From Siniperca chuatsi (Eukaryota > Chordata > Actinopteri > Centrarchiformes > Sinipercidae): a DNA stretch of 64,000 nucleotides. This document shows, in pieces, positions 25,801 through 40,724 of the stretch. The translations under genes and the position numbers were made by a program. Location of the stretch: NCBI RefSeq assembly GCF_020085105.1, contig NC_058056.1:12026929-12090928 (forward strand), in the 5' to 3' direction. Within the stretch, counting starts at the first letter, position 1; each line of letters starts with the position of its first letter. The notes below the pieces were generated by a model that was not told where the DNA came from, ran no database searches, and saw only the letters and a program-made list of their open reading frames with translations.

Positions 25801-28800
25801 ATTAAAAGGAAGCACTCTCCAGGGGATTTGGATTCAGGGAATCAACAAAAAAGAAGGGAAGGTCATGCTTGTAGTATCAACACAGCTATAAATGTCAACC
25901 ACGGCTGAACAGCCTGGAAACTGGAATTCAAAGAATTGAAATAAGGGGTTGGGAGTTTTTTTGTCTGGAATGCCAACCATTTTTCCTCTAACAACAACAT
26001 TAGTAATCTGTTCACACACAAGCAGCTGATATAATGTAATCCATTAAGGATCACACAGTCTCTACACACTTCGTTAACAGTCATGCTGGAGACTTTGTTG
26101 AGACTAAATGGACTGTGAGTTATTGAGGATTAAGAGGCTGTCTGAAATGTAGTCCAAATACTATACTATCTCTCTAGCCTTGACTTGGTTAATGGTTATG
26201 TCTGACCTAATAACTGTATTGATGCAGTGCTGAAACAAAGGAGAGTGTTGTATTTTGTTGAGGTAGTATACTTTGTGAAATTGTGGTGTGAGTGTAAATG
26301 TGAAGAGCCCTGGTTTGGCTGAAATGCATTTTCCAAATTTTTCCTCGTTCAAATGTTAAATAAAGAGCAGTTGTCACTTAAAACTGACAGGTGATTTGAA
26401 AAAACTTGTTCAAAAGTGTATGTTTGTCTGCAAATGTTATTTGACTGCCTTAGCCAATTTTGTAGAAAACAGATGGTTTAAACTAGTGTGCGCTGCTCAC
26501 TGCCTCTGTTACGGTGGTTTCTTTTTATAGACCTTTCCCTGCAGTTATTGCCAAAACATCATTGGCATTTGGGCTTTAAAGGATAAAGTACAAGAACTAT
26601 TTTCCCTACCAATAAAGTTAATGGTAACAAATTTGGTCTTAAAGCAGTCAGAAAGCTTTGCTTATCAGTCCCAGTTGCTGAAGGGAAAATTGCTTGAATG
26701 TGACAAGACATTTAGTTTAGTATGTATATTAATTTCCCCATTGTTAAACATCAAGGCAATGGCTGTTAACACTGCAAAGGCATCAACGATTGTACAACCA
26801 ACAAATGCAAACAAACCATGACACAGCTGACACACAAAAATGCACACTGTAGATATACATAGATCACAGTAAAATATAAGACGACAGTAAGAACGCAAAT
26901 ACTGTATATAGAAAAACATTAAGTGAAAACTTGTATATATGTTTTTAAAAGGCAAAATTTTATACCAGACGCTTTACAGTCCTTTACAGCAGTGAGCATG
27001 GCCTTGCCACTGTGGCTACAGATCCCCTCAGAGATTAGTGATAAATATTTGCAGATGCTGAAGAGACTCTGTGGCACCGATGGAGTCTAGGCACTCTGCT
27101 CTTACACAGTCTCTATGATGCTGGTTGCTTATTATTTAGTATATTGAGAACTGCATCATAACTGCTGAAAAACAATGACATGATGCATATTCTTCTCCGT
27201 CTGTACATGCTTGATGAAGTGGAGGGATCACAAGTCGTCTTTGTCCAGAGCGACGGGCAGAATGGAAACACTTTGCACTACATCGCAAGACCGGGCTTAC
27301 TGCTTATCTTAGAACTGCACGTTGACCAGATCATTTGCATTCCTGTGCACGGCCTGTTTCAACAAAGTCAGTAAGTGGTCCACCATCGCTGTTTTCCCCT
27401 GAAACATGTGGTGTGTGGTATCAGCCACAGATAATGCCTGCCTGTAGAGTCAGTATCTGAAGTGGTCAATCAAAGCTGTGCTGGTGCTGGAGTTACGTGT
27501 GTGCTCAAGTCTTAAGATAAGTCAGATAATATTCCTACTCTACCACTGTCTACTTTTTAGTACAGTTCAGTTAGACTTGAATTGTTTTGGCACATAATGT
27601 GCATAAGGAGACAGAGGTTATGATTCTGAGCAATTATATATTAACTAGAAAAGTATGGAAACTGTGCAAACATTTGTGCTTTTCTTCTCCCTTACTTTAA
27701 CTGGGCATTGACTGCAGTCTGCAGCACAGCAACTTTATTATAGAGGGATACTGGGTTTGAGGAAGAGAAGGAAAAAGGAAGGGAGTTTCACATGCCAGAC
27801 ACGCCAAAGCTCAAAACCAAATGTAAAGACAGAAGCGGCAAAGGAAGCAGATGCCTCGTTCTAATTTGTAGTGGTGTAGTGAGTGTAATAGTTCACCACT
27901 ACACTCCCTTTACACCATCAACCCTGTGATTTGTCACGGAGCGTAAACAGAGTTTTCTCTAGTGGTCAGCTCCTGCTTGCCAGCTGATCCATTTCTCCCA
28001 GTGAGGTTTTGCATGGGAACTGTGTCATTGGGACGGCTTGGTGTGGATTGTGAAGCAAGTTGTGCAGTGTGAGCGAGACTCTCATGAGCTTAGTACTAAC
28101 TCATGGAAAGTTTGAGGATGCCAGAAGGTAGGTGTGTGCGCGGGTGTGTGTGTGTGTGTGAATAAATTGAAAGGCAGTTTGATTCGCCATGTGAAGCCAA
28201 TCATCCAGCTGCATGTCACACTTTTTTCAAGACTTCATAAATCACTAACTTAAGATATTTCCCATGTTCTCATGTGAAATATTTGTCTTGTTTACCATAA
28301 TGTATTACAAGGAGAGCCGTAAAGGGTTGTATGTTCTCTATAAAGCTGTATATGGGAGTCAAGTGAGTATGCTAATAGTGAATCAGTTTAGTTGCAGCCT
28401 CTTACAGATTGACAAAATACATTTTCCCTACAACATCAGGCCTGTGTTCTCAACTGTGGGCTGCTGACCAATGATGCACATCAAATGATGAACATATTTA
28501 GATTACAAGCTTGTCAACACTGGCGAAAGGGAGTGTATTTCAGGCTCATGACATAAGCTACATCTGTGGGCTATCAACACCAAATTATGCTCTCCATCCC
28601 CACTTGGCAATATCACTTACTTGAGTCATTTCACTTAATGATTAGCTTAATGATGGTTTGTGCGCGTAGATTTCCATTTATTAGTCTGAAGTCAAATTAC
28701 CCAACAAAGCTTCATTTCTTTAGCTGGGCAAAATGGTTTTGACCCCTTTGCCCTGCAAATATTTAAGGAACTGGAGCTCCCTGCACAGTGGCCATGCGGT

Positions 28801-31800
28801 GCTCCATTCTCACACTGCCGTGTATATTTAGGAAACGTTTGTGAGGAAAATTCCCCATTTGGCCAGGAAGGATGTGAAACTGAATATGGATTCCATTTCT
28901 CTTAAATTCAAACATAGCTCAATAAAGACACATAAACAAAGCTCATGGTCCCCTTCCCTGTTTTTTTTTTTTTTTTTTTTTCCCTCATCAGTTTTCCTTC
29001 TCTCTGTTTTTCCAAGGTTCAGCCTTCAGCAGTCAGGAGAACAAGAGGCAATGGCTGGGTTTTCCACAGAATAAGAGTGTTGTAATTAGGCCATGTCAGT
29101 AATGATTTGAGTGAGGCCTTTTACTGTAAACCACTCCTTGGTGTCTCAGTCTGGGCGTAGAAACACAGAGCTCTGAGCTGTCTTTTATTGATTTCTGGAT
29201 AGTAGTCTGTTCAATGTAGCTAGAATTATATTTATCTGAAGTTGTCCCTAGACAGTGTTTTAATGCAGCCATAGCCTTGCTGTTATTAATCCACTGGCAG
29301 GTATGCAAAAGTGGAAATATGATTATTACATTGCTGCAAAAGAGCAGGCACATGAGGCAAGTAAAACGAAAATCAAACTCATAAAATACCTTGTGTTTTA
29401 AAGTGATACTTAAACCAAAATGGGTTTTTTTTAATATGAAAACTGAACAGAACCTTTTAAGGTTTAAAAGGTGGCTTTAATAAGTTTTGTATTTTAGAGT
29501 CTCTTTAAGGATATCAAAGTGAGATGGATATCAAAGTGTGCTGACCACACTGCCTTTTTACTGTCGCTCAAATTCTGACACCTACCTTCTGTCTGTGTTC
29601 TTCTTACCTATCCCAGAATCTCCTCAGTTGTCCTCGCCGCTCTCCACCAGTGAACATGACCAGGCAAACGTTGACTTGGGCCCAGACTGTTACAGCCGGC
29701 TATCTGTGGAGCCACTGGACAGAGAGGGTGAACGTCCAGTGAGCCTGGTGTCCAGCCTTTCCTCTGGTTCATCCCGCGATAGTCGCAGCCTTTTTGGGAG
29801 CACCGTAACCCTTCCTTCCTCCACCACCCCACCCATACAGAACGAGGAAGACATAGACTTGGAGTTGAGCCCAGCTGAAGGCACCGGAGAGCAGGCAGAG
29901 GACCAGAGTCCCACCCTTACAGGCTCCAGGGGCCGCTGGCAGGAACAGCTGGAGCCAAGGGTGATCAGCAACCAGTGGAACAACAATAACGCCACCTCCA
30001 ACAGGAAGGCAAGTTGTGAAGTACCTCACATCTCCGCCTCGCCTGTTGCCACAAACGCCATGGCGCCCAACCCAAAGCTGACCTATGTGGACCGTGTTGT
30101 CATGGAGATCATTGAGACAGAGCGCACGTACGTCAAGGACCTGCGCAGCATCGTGGAGGTGAGTAGATGTCAGGGTTATGCTGACTGTACTCAAATTTAA
30201 TTTTCCGTTACAGTTAGTGTTTTTCACTTTCAGCCAAGCATTCACTGTGAGCCAACCATTTGATATTATAGAGAGTATATCATCAGTATTCTGTGTATTT
30301 AAAGCACATGTTTGACTTGGATGTATATGCAGCTATGACTTCATGTCTGCAGCACTCTTTGGAGGTGATTTACTGAATTTGGCCAGCCAGGAGCCGAAAT
30401 AGGGGAATTAGACCCAACGGCTGTTGAGAGCATATAATGTCTGTTGTGTTCCAAGCAGCTGTTTGTGGCCACAAAAGAGTCCAGTACATTTAAAACATCC
30501 AGGGGATTTTTCTTTTCATTACCAGGATCCATTCTGATTCCCTGGTTTCTAAACAAATCAGTCAGTTGACAAAAATGCATGCCTGACATCTGGCAATTGT
30601 GTGCTTTGTTTATAGATTTCTAGTTCATAGAGATGAAGGCTGTGGAGCAGTTTATGATCTGGTCATAGTGTTGTATATCAACCATTCTGTATATTTACAG
30701 TGCAGTGAAAGTTTACAGCCTGTAGCCTGGGATTATGGACTCCGTTCATATCTGGAGTTCAAACACGGAGTCAAAACTGGGACACAGTGCAGGGCTTTCA
30801 TGGCAGAAAACTTGGGGTTTATGATCTTAGTCAAAGATAGTAGAAACTTCACCTCGGAGATGTGAAGCATGGAAAACAGGCCAGGGATGATTTTACCACT
30901 CAACAGACCACTTACATCTTATCACATCTTCTACCTTTTGTAGTCTGGAAATAAGAACCCTCTTTGGCCCTCTATCATTCCTGGGTCTTGCATAGAAGCA
31001 GGAGCGCTCCACTTTCAAACAATCTCCACTGCACTGATGGAAATGTCTTTAACACATGAGGCATTTCTGAGACAGACTGGCAGTAAACCAGCTAGCACCT
31101 CTCCTCACCTTGTCTCAGACTGTGCTGGCGTCTGGCAGTTGCTGTGGGAGGGAGTGCTGCCCTAGTCGCAGCTTGAGTAACGACTTGCTCCTGACAAACA
31201 CTTCCAGGACTTGTAAGTATTTGAGTTGACAGGAGCAGCAGCCCAGCCTGGTCTGGCCCCAGTCACACAGGCCCTGCAGCGAGCTCCAGCCTAGCCTGAG
31301 CTCTCAGGCCCTCCCAGCCAACACAAACACCTCCATCTTTGCCCCAACTAGAGAAATAACACAGATGAAAGGAGAGTGATTGGTTTTTCCATAGGCTTCA
31401 GTGTGGGAACACAGTCTAGTACAGATGTATCCTCTATCCTTTTATGATTACAGTATGGCTTCCATCAAATTGATTCCATGCAGCTCATTTTAATTTCACA
31501 CCAAACCTTGAATCTGACAGAGATGTGTGAAACTCTTCCTTCATTTTCGCATTGTTTCTTCAGCAAACTAATTCAAAGCTTCCACTTGATATTGACACTG
31601 AACTCACAAGCAGCTGTCGAAGCTATGTCCACTTTAGATCTAGTCTATCACTCACTCTCAAATCTCACTCTCAACTGTCCATGAAATAAAGTTTTGAGAA
31701 CAGCTGTTTGGCCAGGCTGGTCTCGCATGTCTAAACACATCCCCATCACCTGGCCTGAACACACCCAGAATAATCCTACTCAACATTGTTGAAACAAGAA

Positions 31801-34800
31801 TGTGGCCAGTGCTTATGTAGTTCAGAAAGTATAATTCTTGTTAAACACTTGATAAAAATTTTTGATTGGACCTATGACCGTATGACAAGGACAAAACAGC
31901 ACTGCTTATTCTTTTATAAAGCCCAGCTTGTAGCACTATAAACTAGGAGACTACATACATAGCATTCAATTTCTCACACTAGGCTAAAGGTCACGTGTTT
32001 ATGGTGTTAACACTAGTGGCAAGTTTTTCTATAGGAGACCATGAGACGCCCTGCTGACTGCAAGTCAGCATTGCTCTCACTGCACTGGAATTCTCCATCC
32101 ATGACCGGCTGCAGTTCATTCAGTAGTGTGATGTGATGACTATACTCTTAGTCTGGGCTGCCCGGCAGGCGTGCTAAGTATGTGTCTGTGTGTGTGTGTG
32201 TATTTGCACCACATCGTCTGGGAGGCTGGGTGTATGTACAAGCTGTTTACCGGTATGTTCTTTATATAGCGTGTGTGCATGTTTGTCTCTTGTCATCTTA
32301 CTCCTCTACTTGTCATGAGTGAGTAATTGACCAAGAAGGAGGGTAATCATCCAGTTGTTGGCATATTTGGCTCCTGCGTTTTTAGATATTTTCCATCTAC
32401 TTCTGAATACTCCAGGTCCAGGGGGAGCCGGGTCTTTGGAGTGGAACAGGCTGTGCTCATGTTTATGGTCTGGGTACAACAGAACCTCTTCCAGACAGTC
32501 ACACTTGCTTCTAGTCAATGGAACAAATCCTTAAAAGGATCCTTTTAAAGATCACATCAGTTGTATGTGAATTACTGTAATGAACCTGCTTTTTTAAAAC
32601 AGAAAAGCCTTGAAATCATAATGCAAAACTTTATTTATGTACATTAAATGGCATGTCATACACTTTAGCCCTACAACCGTAGGGATCAGTTGGTTAAACC
32701 AAATGTCTGTATGAAAACAGAACACACATCATAGAGAATACAACAGGGACACAAGGAGAAAAATGTTTTTCTATATACATGCTCCCTCTTTTGGTAAGAA
32801 TTTGGAAGTGCCTGTATGACACCAAATATTGATATGACCTTTTATGTTTAACTGCATCTCTACTGTTTTTCCAGGACTACTTGGCTCACATTATTGATAT
32901 GAATAACCTTCCCATACGGCCAGAGCAAGTGTGTGCCCTGTTTGGAAACATAGAGGATATCTATGAGTTCAACAGGTAAGTCACACTCACAAGTACACAC
33001 TGAGAAGCAATATTTCTATTCTAAAAATTTAGAATAATGCTTTAATCACAGATATAATGCCCATCCATTTTTTTTTTTGCATTCATGGCAGCTTGGTACA
33101 GCACAAAAGACTATGATCAGTTATAGATGAAATTACTACATTCGACTACACTTTGTCGTGTGTCCTTTCATGTGTATGGAAGGATATGAAAACATACTTT
33201 GACTACTTTTATTTCACTTGCTGCTGGTATTTCTGACACAAAACGGATGCAATGAGAAACAAAGGAGTGACACACTCTACAGTAACCACACTTTAACAAA
33301 TATCTGAAAGCCAGGGAGATGGCGGTGCAGCCCGCTTTACATTTAGTCATCTTATGTCTGCAAGTGCTCATTGCTGACCACACTGCGTGCCAAAACACAT
33401 GTTTACATTCCTCTCTCAGTGAGGAGCATCCCTGCTAATGCCTAGGCTATCATACAGCTCTGAACCACAAATGGGGATGATTTGAATCTTATTACTGTTT
33501 AATGAAATTCTAACCAGCTGTACAAGAGTAGTTTTGACAGATTTTGGATCCAAAGGGCTACGTGTTTCCCTTTGCTGAGAGATTAGGCATTTAGGCAGAT
33601 TTTAGTCACATTGCTCTAGGAGGCCGTGTTTTCTTTAAGTTAACAGTGAAGATGGTGATACTTTCTTTTATTACAGTATTGTTTAGGTGGAGAAAATCTG
33701 GTTTCCTCTGGGCAGCCTCCTGCAAATTCTATACAACTCTGTTGCAAGAGAGATTAGTCTTTTTTACTGTCTCTTTTATTTAAAAAAAAGTCAGTTTATT
33801 CACCATCCAGGGATTACACACTGACAAAGACAGATCATTTACTGTACATACTGTACTGCTCAGTCGATGTTTTGTGTTGTTATTTACGTACTTATTATGC
33901 TGTAATTCAAACCCTGAGTTGGCTTTGCCGACTCAAGAGTTCTCGGAAATCGTAGAGTGTCATTAACTCACATTTGACATGAACATTAATTGATAAACAG
34001 CTTTTCTTTTATTTCTTTGTAACACTTAACCCTCTTCCAACCTTAAATATTGTTGACAAAGCAATCATGCGGTATGAACAATTATTGACATTGTGTCCGA
34101 AATGAGTTTCGACACCAATATTTTCTCATTGTACCAGGAACATGTTAACACATTTGCTTGTAGTCGGTTTCAGGAAAGCCACAGTCTTTGATCTAAGTTA
34201 TGGAATGCTGTGTGATGAATTGTGTTTGAGATTTTTGTGTTATGCTAACTGAACAGAGTACTTGTGATGATTGGTGATGTTTAGGTTTTTTGTCCAGTTG
34301 TATTTTTCCACTGTGACCCTCCCTTCACATATCCTCCTTCAGTCATGTACATTTTATTGAGGTGATGTCACACCATGTAAGGCATTAAAATACCTTACAA
34401 CTCTCAGGTTTTGGTTTCCCAAGCTCTGAATCAAGCTTGTTTTGATGGGACTATGGGCATGGAGAATTCCAAGTCAAATGCATGTTCTTTCACGCTCAGT
34501 CGGAACATGCAACAAAGGTTCATGTTTAACAGTGTATGCTGCCCTCTAGTGGAGATATTTCTTAACAAGGGTTAAATCTGACTGACTGGCAGAAATAGAA
34601 GACATATAGTAGACATTCTTCCTTCCTTTGTGGGTTACTTGTGTTTTTGTATTCTTTCCTAGACAAAGAAATTAGGTTAGAATATCCATTTAAACTCAAC
34701 TTTCTCTCTGTTGTTGTGTTCTGCATTTCAGTGAACTGCTGCAGTCCTTAGACATGTGTGAGAATGACCCTGTGGCCATCGCTCAATGCTTTGTAGATAA

Positions 34801-37800
34801 GGTGAGAGGAACCGTCTTCCTCATACATATTACAGTGATATCAGTTCTTCAAGAAAATAAACTCTAGTGATGTGTTTGTCTGATTTGTGTTTCCTCAGAG
34901 TGAATACTTTGAAATATACACTCAGTATTGCACCAACTATCCCAAGTAAGTAGCTAGAAAATATAAATTTTAATTAGACATTTGATGGTGATACCATATA
35001 TAAGTATTTTCTTTGAGAGTCAAATTTGGCATAATTAATATAATTCTCTGCTGTCCTCCAGCTCAGTGGCAGCACTGACCGACTGCATGAGGAGTACAAC
35101 TTTGGCCAAGTTCTTTAGCGATCGGCAAGCTGCTCTGAAGCGCTCCCTCCCTTTGGGATCCTATCTGCTAAAGCCAGTCCAGAGGATCCTGAAATATCAC
35201 CTGCTACTTCAGGTACAGAATGTCCTTGGTGGTCATTTTGCTTCAACACAACTTTTCTTCACAATGCAGCCTGCAGGCCTTGGTAGATTTATGGTTCTTT
35301 TATTTATCAGCTATTAACAAGTAGTTCTCAACCCTTTTGGATTATGACAAAGCAATGTCATTTTGTAACTGTTACGCTGCTGTTATGTTGCCTGTGACTG
35401 GTCAACAGTTCAACCAAAGAGTGTTTTTCTCTTTTGTGGTTCTTTGATTTGATTAATTATTAAGTGCCTTGAGGCTAAAAGCTATTTAGTGTTTTACAAG
35501 GTAAAAGCAACACATCTTTCTTTGTTTCCCTGATCTCTTTCAAAGGAAATTGCAAAGCATTTTGACCCAGACGAGGAGGGCTATGAGATCATTCGGGAGG
35601 CAATAGACACCATGACTGGAGTGGCCTGGTACATCAACGATATGAAGAGGAAACATGAACATGCTGTCAGAGTGCAGGTCAGATGGAATTACCACGCATG
35701 CATGCCAACCTTTTTGAAAAGGTGTATTTATGCCATTGCCATGCCGTGCTTACATACAGTACAGTACATACTCAGTCAAGGTGCATTTCCTCTGTTACAC
35801 CCTGTCTTTCTTTTTCCCCCCTCTCTTCAGAGGATCTCTTCTGATCTTCTTCTGATTTTCTCATGTACGTCTGTTGTCCAGTGCTACTGTAACTCATTCT
35901 GCTCGTCTGGAGGCCCAAAGGGCCCAAAGTAATTTCTTTCATCGATTTATTCCACATATTAACTTTTTGTCAATAAGGCAGTCCTCTGTGACTTCCATCT
36001 CTTGCATAAATATGTATTTTAAAGCTCCAAATCTCCAAGAAGAAATTGTCCAAGGCAAATCCAGTAACCTCCACAATTTGGTATTGCCCTATACAGCTTT
36101 TCTCAAGTCTAGTTAAGTATTAAAGTGAGCTTCTTAATGATTTCCTTGGTTTGAGTCATTGACCGAGTTGCCGGTTCACCTTCTTGGTTTTCTTTGTACA
36201 AGTGTTTTATAACAATTACAAATAAAAGCTGACACTTGGCTGGCATTTATATCCTTTCATGCTGAAGGAACATGGCTGAGAGTGTGTGTGTGGGGGTATG
36301 TGCTTTCATGTGCATCTGCAGGAGATACAGTCTCTTCTGATCAATTGGAAGGGTCCTGACCTGACCACCTATGGAGAGCTGGTGCTGGAGGGCACCTTTC
36401 ATGTCCTGCGGGCGAAGAACACCCGTACACTCTTCCTCTTCGAAAAGATGCTCCTCATTACCAAGAAAAGAGGGGAACACTATGTCTACAAGATCCACAT
36501 CTCAGTATGGTTTTAAACATTTTTTCATAAATTAGTGATTTAATAGTTTAAAAAAGTGTAGGTGAGGAGAATTATGATATTGGTGTGCAACTGAAGATCA
36601 TATTTTCTATTAAATTACATAAGACATATTTTTGATAAGTTGGCAAATTAAGAGAGGTAACCAACTCAGTTGGGTGAAGCCTCAGCTACATCACTACATT
36701 CATTGTGGTTGCAGTGCTCCACCCTAATGCTACTTGACAGTGCCAAGGATCCGTTGCTCTTCAGTGTCATCCATTTCAAGCATCCTAAGCAACCCCATGC
36801 AGTGCAGGTAAATGTGAACACCAGTAAACTTTTTCCTTCTGCAGCACAGTTACAGAACACATGCAACATGTTTTAATGAGGTTCATTTTTGTACTCTTTA
36901 TGTTAGTCTTTAGAATAATTATTTAGATTTTAAATTAAAGAAAATACAGGAATTTGATGCTTGTTTCTTTTAAATATTTTTTCTGGGTTAACAAACACTT
37001 AGGAGCCAGTGGTTTACACTGTAGTATGTCTCTATTTTGTATGCATGCATGTATCTGCTGTGTCTTTTATTAACGTCAGTGACTCTTTCTAAATGACAAG
37101 TGCTTGTTGTTCCAGGCCAAGTCAGTAGAAGAGAAGCGTCTCTGGGCCCATCACATTAAGAGGCTTATTCTTGAGAACCACAACACCATCATACCGCAGA
37201 AGGTAAACAACACCGCTCTTTATACAGGAGTTTGTTCTTCTCAGCTTGTAAGAATTGCTTTGTATTCTAAACATGCTGTCTTTTTTCTTTTAAAGGCGAA
37301 AGAAACCATCCTGGACAATTCTAACTGTAAGTGTTACAAATACAGTAACTTTAGTTATGCTAGGACCAATTGAGCTGTTACCATAGCAACCAAAGATGCT
37401 GCTCACAAAGGAGGTGGGTGGTTAATTTTCAGTGGAAAATATAAAATGCTGTTTAATTTACCAGGAAGGCATAACCCATCTATCTATGTGGAGAAAATTG
37501 TTTTTGTATTTGCGGCTCTGAGTGTAATGACGGATCTTCTGCTGCTCAGATCCAGGCAAGTACCACTATAGTCCTGAGAGGCTGAAGAAAGCAGAGTCCT
37601 GCCAAGCTGACGACTTCCATCTTGGAGGGCGAAATGGAAGAAGGAGATCAGGTTAAAGACCCCTACTCCATCTATCTATTTATGTATTAATATTTGTAAT
37701 ATTGATAGAATAGTATTGCTGATTAATTGTCACTTACACCATTAATGAGTTATATCTTTTTCAATTTTCTGTCTTTTTAGAACCTGCAAAACAACTCATA

Positions 37801-40662
37801 AGGAGCACAAAAGGTTGGTACATTGTGGGGTTTTTGTTTATATCACCGGATGTTCAGTAAGATTTTGGCAGCCAAAAGGGCAGATTCATCAAGAGCGGGT
37901 CAGTTTGATCTGCATTGGATCTATTTAGTAGCCCAGCACCCACACAGCCCCCTACCATATTTTGTGTCTGTCCAATAAGAGCTGTCCACATCTCCATTGC
38001 ACTTCTGCTTTGTTCTCCCTCAAAAACACCTGGAAAACAGATCAAAAGACACACACTCCCACGCCCATAATGAAGTTAATTATATGCCACATTGGTCGAA
38101 GGCTTTGTCCTACACAAGCTCTTTTCAATAGTCAAATTCAGCCTTCATCCTTCAGATCTGCGCAACTTCCCGCTATCATCTATCCTAATTGGCCATTATG
38201 AAAGAGAAAACCTCTGTATTCTTGTCCCCAGTCCTCCTTTGCCAGTCCAGATCAATTTTTGAACCAGTGTAATGAAGAAGCAATTTTCATGTCAACCTTC
38301 CCATCTCGGTGAGGGAGTAGGTCATCACATCCTGGCTAATTGCATCATGTCCAGTTTGAGCCTCTGAGAGGAAGATATTTCTAATTGGTATTTATCTAAT
38401 CACAAGGCCTCTCTTAAGTCTGGGCCAGACTAACTACTGCCTCACTCAGTCTCTGCTCGTAGAGGCAGACATTGTTTCCTGACCATAATTGTACAAGAAG
38501 CATGTGGAATTGAGGTTATTTTGTCATATAATATTTGACTTGAACATGCTTTTTTTCCCCAGAGCTATTGACATTCTCATTTGTTTATCTCTCCTCTTCC
38601 TCTTTATCTTTTTTCTCCATGCAGCTGTTTTGAAGGTAAGCATCTGAAATCTAAATGCAGTCTTTTATTAAACTTTGATAAGCTTTTCCATTCTGTTGTA
38701 TCAAAGCAGTTTTTAGGTCAGTCTGCACCGGTGAGATATGGTTTACCCAGTTTTGACTCAGCAGTTCAAACTTTCTTTTCTAATTGCAAAATAACTCAAA
38801 CCAAAAATGAGAAAGTGCATACCTAATCTTCACAGAACATACTCTGATTTGCCCTGGATTACAAAAAAATCATATCTCACCCAAAGCTAAAGCAGCTTTA
38901 TGATGATTCCATCCCATTTACAGCCTTGCAATCACAACATGGCTCTAGCACTGGCCTTGCAATAACAAACCACATGTCTATGACTTCACGCTACAGCATG
39001 CAGACAGTGAGGGTACACTGCTGGGGGAGAGGTGCTCCCTTCAGCCAGCCACTACTGTCAGTACGCTGGCCTCCAGTCTAGGCGAGCCCCAGGCTGAGAG
39101 GCCATGTGTGGAGGATCTAATTCCCAGAAGGGACTCTCTGGAGCAGCTAAGTCCTACTGACAGTGACCTGAAACTGGGCTCTTTACCCAGTGAGGGGGGG
39201 CTGGAGCTGGAGGAGGCAAAGGAGGAGGGGGAGAGTTACGAGGAAGATATACTGATGGGAGACGACCAGGTAGCCGACTTTGCCAGCTCAGTGCTGGCAG
39301 CTATCTCCTGCTGGCACTATAGAGCCAGGGCTTTGCTTTCTACTCACTTCACAACGGTGAGGGTTTCTGCCACCCACGGTTTTCCCATTTCCTGCTCCAT
39401 TCTGCTGGCTTACCAATACTCTCTGCCTCTCTTTCTCCCACGCTGGCTCTCGTCCCTCTCCCTCTTTTTTTCCTCATAAACAGAACCAACTAACACCTGC
39501 TACCATTTGTACTGTGCACATTGAATGCCTCAGGTTGAATTCATGCTATTGAAATCCATGGGCCCAAACTGCTAACACTGAACTCTAAAATGTATGGGTG
39601 AAAATTAAATGTCAGGCTTGGTGCATGTCTTTGCTTGTATTGTTTTGTATTGGAGTTGAAGGTCATCCCACTGTGCATGTTTCCTCATCTGTGTAATTAC
39701 AGTGTGCTATGTTTCATAATTGTATTTTTTGGGACATGATTGATGTTGAAGCTTATGCTGTTAAAACCCTGCCTGCATTTGCATTAGAACCAGTGACTTA
39801 ATGTGCCCTGTTAAATGTTGTTTGACTTCAAAGGTTAATGTAGCCATCAAATTAAATTATCATTATAATAGCAAGAGCTTTACTCTTTGATAATCATATT
39901 TCCTAATCACATTTCCCCTCTGAATTTTTATAATTATAAAGCCTTTGTTAAGGTTAAATGTTAAACCAGTATTGTTTCTGAATATGAATTAATACTTGTC
40001 ATTTAAATTAGAAGACTTTTATTATAACCATTGTAGTGGATTTTTCAAGGCGGACCTGAAAACACATTAAGTGTTTGTCTGCTGTGACAGATTTTCTGCT
40101 TCATGCTGCCTCACAGTGTGATCTCTAGGATGATTTAGAATAAAAACTCTCAGTTTAATGCCTCATTTTGCTCTTTCAGGATGATCAGAAGAGAGATATG
40201 GCTGAACTGAAAATGACAAAGAGAGAGGAGGTAGAAACTCACAGGCGGGAGGAAACACATGGGGACGTGGCTGTGAAAGAAACTCTCACCGCACAGGTAT
40301 TTAATAAAGCATTGTATACATCTATACACACATCCATTCATTCCCACACGTCTCTAAGGTCACATGTGACATGTATTCACTGTGTCAAAGAATGCCCATC
40401 TATCCTCGTGCCCTTTGTATAGCTTAGTTTGTTGTTAAGCCTATTTTCTAACCATTGTATATTTTGACTGACACGCTTTCAGTGTATTTGCTGTTGTTAT
40501 ATAGTCTATCTGTGAATGAGAGCAAGCTGATTCAATACTACATTATTACTTTTCAGTAAGTTTCCTACCTAATAGGTGCCCTTTGCCTTGAGCACAGCAT
40601 TTCCCTGAGGCATATTTGAATCATGCCTGGAGCTATATTAGTGCCCGGAAATTAAAATGCCT

Positions 40663-40724
<62 letters not shown>

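Noticed and set aside
37203-37295. Possible read-through of a plekhg3 exon into the 93-bp intron
   Set aside because: The frame stays open across it, but a good donor (AAG|GTAAAC) and acceptor (TTTAAAG) flank it and the spliced product matches human PLEKHG3 (IPQKAKE).
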